Assembly (NCBI GenBank): GCA_964634795.1 | Contig: CAZWLL010000002.1 | Coordinates: 23,903-87,902 of the forward strand | Direction: 5' to 3' | DNA length: 64,000 nt | Source: UMGS1696 sp964634795 | GTDB lineage: Bacteria; Bacillota; Clostridia; Oscillospirales; CAG-272 | In this document: positions 53,530 to 62,420 of the stretch, piece by piece | Position numbering within the stretch: the first letter of the stretch is position 1 | Layout: the number at the start of each line of letters is the position of its first letter | Made by a program: the position numbers and the translations under genes | Notes under the pieces: generated by a model | The model's input: only the letters and a program-made list of their open reading frames with translations | Database searches by the model: none | What the model was told of the DNA's origin: nothing

Positions 53530-53723
53530 ATTCACATTCACTTTTCTTATGCCTATACACTTAGAGAAAGGCAAGATACACTAAATCTATTATACAGTAA
53601 TTATAATCGATTTTTACATAAAAATCAAGTGTATAATAACATTTCTTTATACCAAATTTATTTAGTCAGCCGAACTCGGCAAAATTTCGCACAACAATCG
53701 CGGTATTTGTATGAATTTTCTCG

Positions 53724-53752
53724 TTGACTTTCACTTATATGTTTGCTATAAT
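53724..53752 (+). promoter_or_regulatory. Promoter of the glycoside-hydrolase island
   Basis: TTGACT at 53724-53729, 17-bp spacer, TATAAT at 53747-53752. The transcript would carry a leader of about 100 nt holding TGTCGAT/ATCGACA inverted repeats (53769-53775, 53805-53811). Confidence 0.7.
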
Positions 53753-53860
53753 GAATTCGGTATTACCGTGTCGATGATATGCACGGCTTTCTTTCGCACA
53801 TTTTATCGACAGGATTCGTGATAAATAAGAAACAAAATCATCTCACAAGGAGAAAATACA

Positions 53861-56020
53861 ATGAACGATAATTCGCACAGCTTTGTTACCGAAAGTGAGT
53901 CTATGGTCGCTCCGCCTATAGACTCAAGATTTGCGCACCGTGATTACATCACAAGACCTGATGCCCCCGCCACTCACGCTCGTTTAGCAGGCAATCCGAG
54001 TGAAGGTATTCACGCATTAAATTTCAACGGAGTCGATCTGATTTCATTTGAGTATAAGCCCGACACAAACCTCGGTCTTCGCTTCCACTCAGACGGTGAT
54101 TTTCAGTCCACGCCGTTCATTCAGCAGTTTATAATGTGGTCGGAAACAGACACCCCCGTTCGCATACGTTTCCGCGCGCCTGTTGAAATGTGGAATATGC
54201 GTCCCAATCGTGCAGAACGCGGACAAACAATACTCGGTCAAAGCGGAAGGCCGCTTTTATTCGACGTAAACGGAATGTACCTTCCCGACTGGGATTTGCT
54301 TCTCTCATGGCATGGTTATAATTTTGAGTGGGATAATGTCCGAGTTGAATATGACGGCGGATATTATACGGCAAGCATGATAATCACACTCAGCACCAAA
54401 CCGTTCGTCCTGCTTGTTCGTCCTCACTACTACAGTGAGCATCTCGGTTACTCCCAGTATAAGCCGTGGGATTTCCGTCCGAATCCGAAAGCTATCACAG
54501 GCTGGTGCTCGTGGGAAGCATATCATTCTCAAATCACACAATCCGACATTGAGCGTGACGCACAAACACTTAAAGACCTCGGTAATTACGGACTTGAATA
54601 CATGCAGGTAGATGACGGATATCAGCAAAAGGTACCTCCGGAGCCCGGCAAGAACATACCCGACGGTTGGACTTCGACTAACGAAAAATTCCCAGACGGT
54701 CATAAAGGTATTGTAGACGCAATTCACGCAGGCGGTTTTGAAGCAGGTATTTGGACAAACGCGACCGTTAACAATGAGGAAGCAGCCAAGGCTCTCGGAT
54801 GCTTTATGACAAAAGCGGACGGAAGTCTGATATGCGGAGACTGGATTCAGTATGTAATAGACTGCACTCCCGAAACTCTCGAAAAACAGGTTACCCCATA
54901 TTACCGTGCTTTCCGTGATGCGGGATATACCTACTGCAAGAGTGATGCTCTGCGTCATCTTCTTTACGACGGTTTACAGGAGGCGGTACGTTTAGGCAGA
55001 CTTGAGCCTGAAGAAGCACGTAAGAGACAAATCGCATACATGCATGCCGCACGCAAAGGATTGGGCGATGATGTTTACTATCTGTCATGCTGGGGCGTTC
55101 TCAGCCAGTCCATCGGTGTTTGCGACGCAATGCGTGTAGCAACAGACGCAAGTCCCAGTTGGCCCGCTTACAGTATGCAGCTTCGCGAAACCGCACGCTG
55201 GTTCTTCGCAAACCGTGTATTATTCACGGTAGACCCCGACCATGTTTGTGTTCGCGGCAAGCTTCCTTGGGTGCGTATGATGCTTTCTCTTGTATCACTG
55301 ACAGGCGGTTTGTTTATGATATCCGACCGTCCCGAAACATACGACGAGCCGCGTCTCAATTATCTGCATAAAACACTGCCCGCTCTGAATGTACATGCAG
55401 GTGAAACAGGACCGATTGATTATACAACTCCCGCTTGTGCTCCCGTTATAGCTCCTCTCGACAAGGGATGCTGCGAAATCAGTTTTGAAACCGACCGAAA
55501 GACACCGTTCGCGTCGTTGTGGAGCACTCATTTCGACAAATACGGACGCCGTTGGTGCGTAATTCAGCGTACGGCTGTTATTCCTCTTGACGCTATTGAG
55601 CTTCCGCTTCAAAATGCGGCTTTAAATCCCTCTCTCACATATTATGCATGGAATTTCTGGGATGAAAAGGGTTATATTGTATCCGACGGAAAACTCAGCC
55701 TGTCGGCACTGGAGCTCGGCGAAAATGAAGTAATTGCGCTCACTCCTATTGACGGTTCAACTCCGGTTTTAGTAGGCTCCGACAGACATGTCAGCATGGA
55801 CGCGGTAAGTGTAAACGACTGCAAATGGGAAAACGGCACATTCGAGCTTTCGCTTTGCGGCTTTAACGGCTTAAACGCACGCTACTTTATTTACGGTCCG
55901 GAACTCAAGGGTGAGGTTGCATCAGCCGAAAACGCAGATGTTTCATGTGAAAAGAACGGCGAATTGCTTACAGTTTCCGTACATTACATTGATAAAGACG
56001 CACATGTCAATATTATTTGA
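53861..56020 (+). CDS. GH36-like alpha-galactosidase, no signal peptide
   Basis: A 719-residue glycosidase of clan GH-D. Conserved segments are GWCSWEAYH (near 216-224), QVDDGYQ (Asp251-Asp252) and YCKSDALRH, where Asp362 is the nucleophile candidate. An N-terminal beta-sandwich precedes the barrel and a beta domain follows. GH36 enzymes hydrolyse alpha-galactosides, but the family includes other specificities. It lacks a signal peptide and is the first gene of the island. It is followed by a GH63/MGH1-like gene. Confidence 0.78.
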   Translation: MNDNSHSFVTESESMVAPPIDSRFAHRDYITRPDAPATHARLAGNPSEGIHALNFNGVDLISFEYKPDTNLGLRFHSDGDFQSTPFIQQFIMWSETDTPVRIRFRAPVEMWNMRPNRAERGQTILGQSGRPLLFDVNGMYLPDWDLLLSWHGYNFEWDNVRVEYDGGYYTASMIITLSTKPFVLLVRPHYYSEHLGYSQYKPWDFRPNPKAITGWCSWEAYHSQITQSDIERDAQTLKDLGNYGLEYMQVDDGYQQKVPPEPGKNIPDGWTSTNEKFPDGHKGIVDAIHAGGFEAGIWTNATVNNEEAAKALGCFMTKADGSLICGDWIQYVIDCTPETLEKQVTPYYRAFRDAGYTYCKSDALRHLLYDGLQEAVRLGRLEPEEARKRQIAYMHAARKGLGDDVYYLSCWGVLSQSIGVCDAMRVATDASPSWPAYSMQLRETARWFFANRVLFTVDPDHVCVRGKLPWVRMMLSLVSLTGGLFMISDRPETYDEPRLNYLHKTLPALNVHAGETGPIDYTTPACAPVIAPLDKGCCEISFETDRKTPFASLWSTHFDKYGRRWCVIQRTAVIPLDAIELPLQNAALNPSLTYYAWNFWDEKGYIVSDGKLSLSALELGENEVIALTPIDGSTPVLVGSDRHVSMDAVSVNDCKWENGTFELSLCGFNGLNARYFIYGPELKGEVASAENADVSCEKNGELLTVSVHYIDKDAHVNII

Positions 56021-56079
56021 CAAAATTCGAAAAGATAAACGAATCGGTATTAAATCATTCATGAAAGGATAATCATATT

Positions 56080-57795
56080 ATGAATATCAACATTCAATTG
56101 GTTCCTTTTTCAGCACCTCTTACTTTTTTGTCCGTAACTGATATTACCCGTAAAGTATGGGGTTATCGCGTACCCTCGCAGTTTCCGAAGGAAGGTCTCT
56201 ATATTCGAAGTGCAAAATGCGGATGGAGCGGCGAAGGCGGTCAGGTTGCCCGTATAGTCGTACTTTCAGACGGAATCGAAGTACCTTACACTTATGAGGC
56301 AACTCCATGGGAAATTACGGTAAATGCCGCTGATGGCACAATCAGAATGACCTTCGATTATGCCGGAACTCTTCGTATAGCAGGCAGCGGCGTTACATTA
56401 AAGCTGGAGCTTCCCGTCGGTGTATATAATGAGCCTCTGCCGTATTCCGAAAATCAATGGTCATTATCCGCGTTCAAATTCGAAAGTAAATTCCTGTTTT
56501 CCGAAATTTCCGGCAGTCTCAGTTGTGTTATCTCCGATGAGGAAACAAGGAAAGGCGGAGTTGATTTTATTACCTCCGGTGAAAACTGGGAATGCAGTAT
56601 CGATGAATCCAGCTGTGTACATATGCCGCATGAATCATACGGATCTTATGAAGCATGCAAGGAGCACTTCCGCAAGGAATTCATTGAATATGCCGACAAA
56701 GCGTGTGCAGGTGTCCCGGAGCGTTTGCTTGAAGCTGCACATCAGGCGGCATATGTTAATTACACCGCACAGGTTGACGGCGACTTGATGCACGGTCCTG
56801 TTATGCTTATGAGCAAAAACTGGATGAACGGTGTATGGACATGGGATTGTCAGTTTAATGCAGTTGAAACAAGCACATATGATCCTGAAGCTTCATGGAA
56901 TAATTTCGCAAGCCCGTTCCGTTATCAGCATAAGAGCGGAATGCTGTTCGATGTGCTGTGGGATCATAGATATTCCGATACATATACTAAGCCTCCGGTA
57001 CACGGATGGGCACTCTCTCATCTCAGAAAAGCAGGCATCCTTTCGGAAGAACAAAAGAAGTGGGCATATGAGCATCTGCTTCGTCTTGTCAACGCATGGT
57101 ATACATACATGGACTGGGATCATGACGGTATTTGTCAATACAATCACGGAAACGATTCGGGTTGGGATAACTGCACTTACTTCATGTGCGGTGCGCCTAT
57201 TGAAGGTCCTGATCTTTCGGCTTATCTGACAATCTGCCTTGATGAGCTTGCGGTTATAGCCGATGAGCTCGGAATGCATGATGCCGCACGCTCTCACCGT
57301 GAGCAGGCTGACCTGCAGCTTGAGCGAATTATCAAGCACAGCTGGGACGGTGACCACTTCCATACGTATCAAAGCGGTACGCACAAGGAAATGGATGACT
57401 GCGACAGCCTGCTTCCGTATCTGCCCATTATACTCGGCAAGAGACTTCCGAAAGAAATTTTCGATAAAATGGCTTCCGACCTGATGGAAGAAAATCGTTT
57501 TCTTACACCGTTCGGTCTGGCAACTGAGCATGTTAATGACCGTTTCTACATCAGCGACGGTTATTGGCGCGGACCGATTTGGGCTCCCGCAATGATGTTC
57601 ATTATTTACGGCTTGGCAGACGGCGGAAAAACGGAATTTGCCGCAGATCTTGCCGAACGTTTTTGCCTTAACTGTGCAAAAGAAGGATTCGCTGAGAATT
57701 TTGACGCTACCACAGGCGCGGGTCTTCGCGACAGAGCTTATACATGGACGGCAAGTGTATTCCTGATTCTCGCTAAGCACTATGTAAAGAAATAA
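56080..57795 (+). CDS. GH63/MGH1-like alpha-glycosidase
   Basis: A 571-residue protein with an (alpha/alpha)6 barrel in its C-terminal 350 residues. The blocks WTWDCQFNA, GNDSGWDNCTY, DDCDSLLPYL, YWRGPIWAP and GAGLRDRAYTWTASVF are typical of the GH63/amylo-1,6-glucosidase-like MGH1 group. The N-terminal beta-domain (1-190) is smaller than usual. No signal peptide. Probably an alpha-linked oligosaccharide hydrolase. It lies 59 nt after the GH36-like gene, likely in the same transcript. Confidence 0.75.
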   Translation: MNINIQLVPFSAPLTFLSVTDITRKVWGYRVPSQFPKEGLYIRSAKCGWSGEGGQVARIVVLSDGIEVPYTYEATPWEITVNAADGTIRMTFDYAGTLRIAGSGVTLKLELPVGVYNEPLPYSENQWSLSAFKFESKFLFSEISGSLSCVISDEETRKGGVDFITSGENWECSIDESSCVHMPHESYGSYEACKEHFRKEFIEYADKACAGVPERLLEAAHQAAYVNYTAQVDGDLMHGPVMLMSKNWMNGVWTWDCQFNAVETSTYDPEASWNNFASPFRYQHKSGMLFDVLWDHRYSDTYTKPPVHGWALSHLRKAGILSEEQKKWAYEHLLRLVNAWYTYMDWDHDGICQYNHGNDSGWDNCTYFMCGAPIEGPDLSAYLTICLDELAVIADELGMHDAARSHREQADLQLERIIKHSWDGDHFHTYQSGTHKEMDDCDSLLPYLPIILGKRLPKEIFDKMASDLMEENRFLTPFGLATEHVNDRFYISDGYWRGPIWAPAMMFIIYGLADGGKTEFAADLAERFCLNCAKEGFAENFDATTGAGLRDRAYTWTASVFLILAKHYVKK

Positions 57796-57818
57796 TACTC
57801 TCGGTAAAACCACTGACG

Positions 57819-57850
57819 GCACCGCTTGTAAGAGAACAGGCGGTGCTCTC
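57819..57850 (+). terminator. Weak terminator-like hairpin
   Basis: A 7-bp stem (57819-57825 with 57840-57846), 14-nt loop; the tail TCTCTTATTT is only moderately T-rich. Confidence 0.4.
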
Positions 57851-57895
57851 TTATTTCCGTATATAGCAGTACCGATTGCATTCCGCTTTGACGGC

Positions 57896-57924
57896 TTGAC
57901 AATTCAGCGAAAATCGGATATAAT
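57896..57924 (+). promoter_or_regulatory. Consensus promoter of eutH
   Basis: TTGACA at 57896-57901, 17-bp spacer, TATAAT at 57919-57924, exact match in both hexamers, 34 bp before the eutH start. Confidence 0.85.
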
Positions 57925-57957
57925 CGTATTCGATTTTCTATATCGGAGAGTACAGCT

Positions 57958-59103
57958 ATGAACATAACAGGTGCACAGGTTATTTTATGGATAATGGCGG
58001 CGTTTTCGCTTCTCGGAACTGTAGATAGAGTTTTGCCGAAGCGTTTCGGCGGTGGTCGCGGATACGGTGAAGCATTCGAAAACGGTATAAAAACTACAGG
58101 CCCGCTCATTTTGTCAATGGCGGCAATTTACGCAATAGCTCCCTCTCTTGCATCTGTATTAAAACCGATTGTAACGCCGATTTTTACGTTTTTGGGAGCA
58201 GATCCCGGTGTATTTGCGGGAATGCTCCTTGCCGCCGACATGGGAGGATACCCGCTTGCTGTCGGAATGGCGGAAACAGAAGCGCTCGGCAGCTTCAGCG
58301 GACTGATAGTCGGTACAATGATGGGAGTTACGGTTGTTTTCACAATTCCCGTTTTTCTTCCGATGATTAAGAAGGATGATACCTCGATTTTCTCGCTTGG
58401 CATTCTGTGCGGTATACTTACAATTCCATTCGGCGCGGTAGTCGGAGGACTTGTTATGGGACTGCCTATTTTGACGATTATAAGAAATCTGCTGCCGCTC
58501 GTATTACTTTGCGTAGTCATCGCTCTCGGATTGTTTTTTCGCAAAAACGGTACGATTCGTGTGTTTTGCATTTTCGGCAGACTTATTACATTTCTCTTGA
58601 CAATACTGCTCGGTATAGCGGTATTTCAGTCAATCACAGGTGTCGCTCTTCCCTTTTTCGGAGATATGCAAATTGCAGACAACTCAGTCACACGCCTTGA
58701 TGACGGCTTGCTTGTATGCGCCAGAATCGGACTTATGCTCTCAGGTGCTTTCCCGATGGTGAAATTTCTCGAAAAGCATTTAACCGGTATTCTGAAACGA
58801 ATAGGCGAAAAAGCGGGAATATCGTCATCGGCAATTCTCGGAATGATTGCCAGCCTTGCAAACAGCCTTGCTATGATGCAGCTCTTCGATGATATGGATG
58901 ACAGGGGAAAGCTGTATAATATCGCCTTTTCCGTTTCAGCGTCATTCCTCATCGGAGACCACCTCGCGTTCACGGCAAGCGTTGATCCAAATATGGTAGT
59001 GCCGATGCTCATCGGAAAGCTGGTCTCCGGTATATGTGCACTTATACTTGCCTCAATCATCGCACACCGTGTTCTTCCGCAAAAAGCTAATACCGATAAG
59101 TGA
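57958..59103 (+). CDS. eutH: Ethanolamine transporter EutH
   Basis: A 381-residue polytopic protein with about ten membrane segments. Matching EutH features are the basic PKRFGGGRGYGEAFENGI near 27-44, the GADPGVFAGMLLAADMGGYPLA block near 80-101, and GDHLAFTAS near 338-346. EutH facilitates uptake of ethanolamine. No eutABC, microcompartment or regulator gene is near; instead it sits in a glycosidase island with its own promoter. It may supply ethanolamine as a nitrogen source or have another substrate. Confidence 0.85.
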   Translation: MNITGAQVILWIMAAFSLLGTVDRVLPKRFGGGRGYGEAFENGIKTTGPLILSMAAIYAIAPSLASVLKPIVTPIFTFLGADPGVFAGMLLAADMGGYPLAVGMAETEALGSFSGLIVGTMMGVTVVFTIPVFLPMIKKDDTSIFSLGILCGILTIPFGAVVGGLVMGLPILTIIRNLLPLVLLCVVIALGLFFRKNGTIRVFCIFGRLITFLLTILLGIAVFQSITGVALPFFGDMQIADNSVTRLDDGLLVCARIGLMLSGAFPMVKFLEKHLTGILKRIGEKAGISSSAILGMIASLANSLAMMQLFDDMDDRGKLYNIAFSVSASFLIGDHLAFTASVDPNMVVPMLIGKLVSGICALILASIIAHRVLPQKANTDK

Positions 59104-59179
59104 GCTTTTATATATTTCCGCAATTATATTATTTCACCTACACTATAAATATCTTATATATACTGATTAAGGAGATTTT

Positions 59180-60889
59180 ATGAATTACTACAACGTTGCC
59201 GAGCATGGAATTCATTCGGGAAAAGAATGTGTTTCCGAAGCAATAGAACAGCTAATAAACGACGCGCCCGATGATACCGTACTGTATTTTCCTGCGGGAG
59301 AATATTACATCGGTAAAAAAATATCCGTACATAACAAGCACGGGTTAACGATACGAGGCGAAGAAAATACTGTATTTATTACACATTTTTCTCCCTGTGA
59401 AGACCCCGAGCTTAACAATACCGCATTTGACTGCACCGACAACCGCAGCTTAACATTTGAAAACCTTACATTCACAACGGATAATCCCACAAACTGCGCA
59501 GGCCGAGTAATCGCAAAAAATGAATCCGAGCACACCTATGATGTGCTTATTGATAAAAGCTTCCCTGTTACTGGTTGGGAACATTTCTGGGGCACGGATA
59601 CATGCGATGAAGAAGGCACACCCGACTATGTAATCGAGACATATGATTGGATAACTAAGGAAGAGCTTCCCGACGGCTGCGGAGGAGTACGCACTAAATT
59701 TACCGGTACACATTATGAGGTTATAGGAGACCACACAATACGTGTTTTCATGCCAAAAGAATGGGATCTTTCACGTCTCACAATAGGACACAGAGTACTT
59801 TACCGATATGTCATTTACAATAATTCTGTTTTCACATTCGCAAACTGTCACACTGTCGCACTGCGTCATATTGAAATCGAACGATGCAACAGTATGGGTG
59901 CGGTAGTCTTTCCTCGTTCTTCCGATTTCACGTTCGACGACTTCAACATTCGTCTGCCGAAAAACTCCCCCGCCCTTTATTCAGGCAACGCAGACGGTAT
60001 CCATATCACAGGACTGATGGGTTATCTGCACATGAAAAACTGCAATTTTGTCGGTCTTGGGGATGACGCTTTAAACATTCACTCCCAAGCAGGTGAAATA
60101 GGCGAAATACGAGAGGATGGTACGATACATTGTATTTACAGGAATCGTGACATGACACCCGATGAGCTATCTCCCGAATTCGCAGAATCAGGTGATATGC
60201 TTCGTGTTTACGACCGCAATACATTCCTCGAAAAAGGCACAATCACACTTGCCGAATATACTGACGGTGATGCTGTGATTGCATCCCATACAGGCGAATA
60301 TAGTGTCGGTGATATTCTCGCAAACGACAGTTTCTTTGCCTCGGTACATCTCGACAACTGCGAGGTACGTCACACAAGAGCACGCGGCTTCCTTCTTCAG
60401 TCACGCAATATGCTGATTGAAAACTGCCGCATTTACGGAATGAGCCTGCCGGGAATCATAATCTCTCCCGACATCAAGGTTTGGTACGAGGTAGGTCCGA
60501 GTGATAATGTGGAAATTCGCAATTGTACATTTGAAAAATGCGGATTCCTTCATTCGGGTGCAAATCTCGGTGCCATTGTCATGAAAGCAGCGCATGACGC
60601 GGGAAGCGCGGATTATCCCGCAGGCGTACACACAAATCTGTCGATTCACGGCAATAAATTTATTAACTGCGGCGCATCGGGCATTTATGTTTCGGCAGCA
60701 CGAGGTGTGACAATTACTGACAACATGTTTGAAAATTGTTCCATGTCACCGTATGATCCGAACGCGGAGAGCGTACATTATGATATCGCACTGCGTAACT
60801 GCGATGACATATGCGTTAAGCACAACCAAAGCAACAAGCCGAGTGAATTGCAGCTTTTCACAGACAATTGCGACAACATACGCAACTAA
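59180..60889 (+). CDS. GH110-like alpha-1,3-galactosidase, no signal peptide
   Basis: A 569-residue right-handed beta-helix protein. Two motifs match GH110 in memory: GLGDDALNIH (Asp295-Asp296) and RARGFLLQ (Arg400-Gly403), together with the ISPDIKVWYEVGPSDNVEIRN stretch. In known members these acidic residues act on terminal alpha-1,3-galactose (blood-group B type, linear alpha-Gal). Known GH110 proteins are exported, but here there is no signal peptide. The neighbouring GH36-like enzyme also fits alpha-galactoside breakdown. Confidence 0.75.
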   Translation: MNYYNVAEHGIHSGKECVSEAIEQLINDAPDDTVLYFPAGEYYIGKKISVHNKHGLTIRGEENTVFITHFSPCEDPELNNTAFDCTDNRSLTFENLTFTTDNPTNCAGRVIAKNESEHTYDVLIDKSFPVTGWEHFWGTDTCDEEGTPDYVIETYDWITKEELPDGCGGVRTKFTGTHYEVIGDHTIRVFMPKEWDLSRLTIGHRVLYRYVIYNNSVFTFANCHTVALRHIEIERCNSMGAVVFPRSSDFTFDDFNIRLPKNSPALYSGNADGIHITGLMGYLHMKNCNFVGLGDDALNIHSQAGEIGEIREDGTIHCIYRNRDMTPDELSPEFAESGDMLRVYDRNTFLEKGTITLAEYTDGDAVIASHTGEYSVGDILANDSFFASVHLDNCEVRHTRARGFLLQSRNMLIENCRIYGMSLPGIIISPDIKVWYEVGPSDNVEIRNCTFEKCGFLHSGANLGAIVMKAAHDAGSADYPAGVHTNLSIHGNKFINCGASGIYVSAARGVTITDNMFENCSMSPYDPNAESVHYDIALRNCDDICVKHNQSNKPSELQLFTDNCDNIRN

Positions 60890-60944
60890 GTCCTAAATTA
60901 TCGGTTCGGCTTAAATCGGATTAACTTAACTTCTAAAACTTCCA

Positions 60945-60986
60945 AAGTCCCGATTCGCAGAGTATACTGCGTATTCGGGGCTTTTT
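60945..60986 (+). terminator. Terminator after the GH110-like gene
   Basis: Imperfect stem (60945-60960 with 60967-60983), 6-nt loop, then a run of T. Confidence 0.7.
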
Positions 60987-61016
60987 GCTATTTAATTAAT
61001 CGCAGTTTTTTCATGC

Positions 61017-61045
61017 TTGACAAAAAAGATACGGTATGATATATT
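61017..61045 (+). promoter_or_regulatory. Promoter of the TIM-barrel gene
   Basis: TTGACA at 61017-61022, 17-bp spacer, TATATT at 61040-61045, 29 bp before the start at 61075. Confidence 0.75.
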
Positions 61046-61074
61046 AAGTAAAAAACATCAGAAAGGAATTGATT

Positions 61075-62313
61075 ATGAACGAACGAATGAATCGCGCGCG
61101 GCTTAATGTAGGGGCATACATTTTACAGCCTTATGCGCAAACTGAAAAGCACGTTAAGGAAATCGCCGAATGCGGTATTGACTTTATTACCTGCCTTAAT
61201 GCGGAAGTACCGGGAATCCTGGACGCATTCGAAAAATACGGTGTAGGTGCAATTCTGTCGGGAATACTGCCCGGTTGGTGGGGAGGCGACGGAGATGATG
61301 CGGGAAAGCTTGCCGAAACTAATCCTATAACAAAATATGAGGAAGCGGCCGCAAAATTCGTCGATCATCCTGCTGTTTGGGGATTAGACGCAGGGGATGA
61401 ACCATCCGCGCTTGATTTTCCGTATTACGGACGTGTAATAGATACGGTAAACAGTCTTTTCCCACATCAATTCGCTTATCTCAACTTATATCCTAACTAC
61501 GCATCAGTTGCACAAAACAATGCTGTGGAAACTGTCAATCAGCTCGGCACTGCAACTTATGCAGAGCACATCGAGAAATATATTGAGAATGTTCCTACCG
61601 ACTACATTTGCTATGACTATTATATGTATTCCGCGTCAACAGCAGGCGCATACGAAAACCTGCGCATAGTCTCGGATGCGTGCCTGCGTACGGGACGCAG
61701 TATGTGGATTGTTCTGCAGGTAAATTCAAACAAACCAGACAAATGGATAAGCGAGAATCAACTGCGTGTCCAGGCTTATTCAGCTATGGCATTCGGCGCG
61801 GAAAGTATTATATGGGCATGTTATACTGCAGGCTGGTGGCACAATCAGGTGCTCGATGAAAAAGGCGAAAAGACTGCTCAGTACGAAAAGCTGCGGCTTA
61901 TCAATAAGGAACTGCACAGTCTCGGTGAGACTTATATGCACTACCGCAGAACATCTACACATTTTGTCGGTTTCTCCGAAAACGACTCTGACTTGTCAAT
62001 GCTTAAGCAAAAGCCCGTAAATTCACTAAACAACGGATTCTTCTTTGATTTAGCTGCGGACGGCGGAAAGCTTGTCTGCGGTGATATGGTATCAAGAAAT
62101 CCCAATACCGACTCTTCACGTGCACTTATGCTGTGCAATGTCACCGATACTATTGACAATGCCCCGTCAGCGCACACCATATCGTTTACAGCATACGGAA
62201 GAAAAATTACACTTCACGATAAAAACGGTACTCATGTTCTCGAGCCCGATGGAAACAACAGATATTCATTCAAACTCGAGACCTGCCACGGCGCACTTCT
62301 TATTGCCGAATAA
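61075..62313 (+). CDS. Unassigned TIM-barrel protein, putative glycosidase-like
   Basis: A 412-residue protein. GLDAGDEPSALDFPYY near 102-117, DYICYDYY near 179-186, WIVLQVNS near 209-216 and GAESIIWACYTAGWW near 239-253 have the periodic strand-end acids and aromatics of (beta/alpha)8 glycosidases. I cannot assign a GH family. A small beta domain follows (330-410). No signal peptide. ATG 61075 is preceded by AAAGGA (61062-61067); a TTG at 61069 would leave no room for a ribosome site. It is the last gene of the island. Confidence 0.55.
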   Translation: MNERMNRARLNVGAYILQPYAQTEKHVKEIAECGIDFITCLNAEVPGILDAFEKYGVGAILSGILPGWWGGDGDDAGKLAETNPITKYEEAAAKFVDHPAVWGLDAGDEPSALDFPYYGRVIDTVNSLFPHQFAYLNLYPNYASVAQNNAVETVNQLGTATYAEHIEKYIENVPTDYICYDYYMYSASTAGAYENLRIVSDACLRTGRSMWIVLQVNSNKPDKWISENQLRVQAYSAMAFGAESIIWACYTAGWWHNQVLDEKGEKTAQYEKLRLINKELHSLGETYMHYRRTSTHFVGFSENDSDLSMLKQKPVNSLNNGFFFDLAADGGKLVCGDMVSRNPNTDSSRALMLCNVTDTIDNAPSAHTISFTAYGRKITLHDKNGTHVLEPDGNNRYSFKLETCHGALLIAE

Positions 62314-62360
62314 TTAATTTCCGATAACGGTAATTAATTTGAGAAAACATTCTTTAAATA

Positions 62361-62400
62361 AAATAGCGGAACGGATACCGTTTATCCGTTCCGCTATTTT
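62361..62400 (+). terminator. Bidirectional terminator before the MATE gene
   Basis: A 17-bp perfect stem (62361-62377 with 62383-62399), 5-nt loop, A/T tracts on both sides, between convergent genes. Confidence 0.88.
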
Positions 62401-62420
62401 ATTCTTAACCGTAAAACAAA

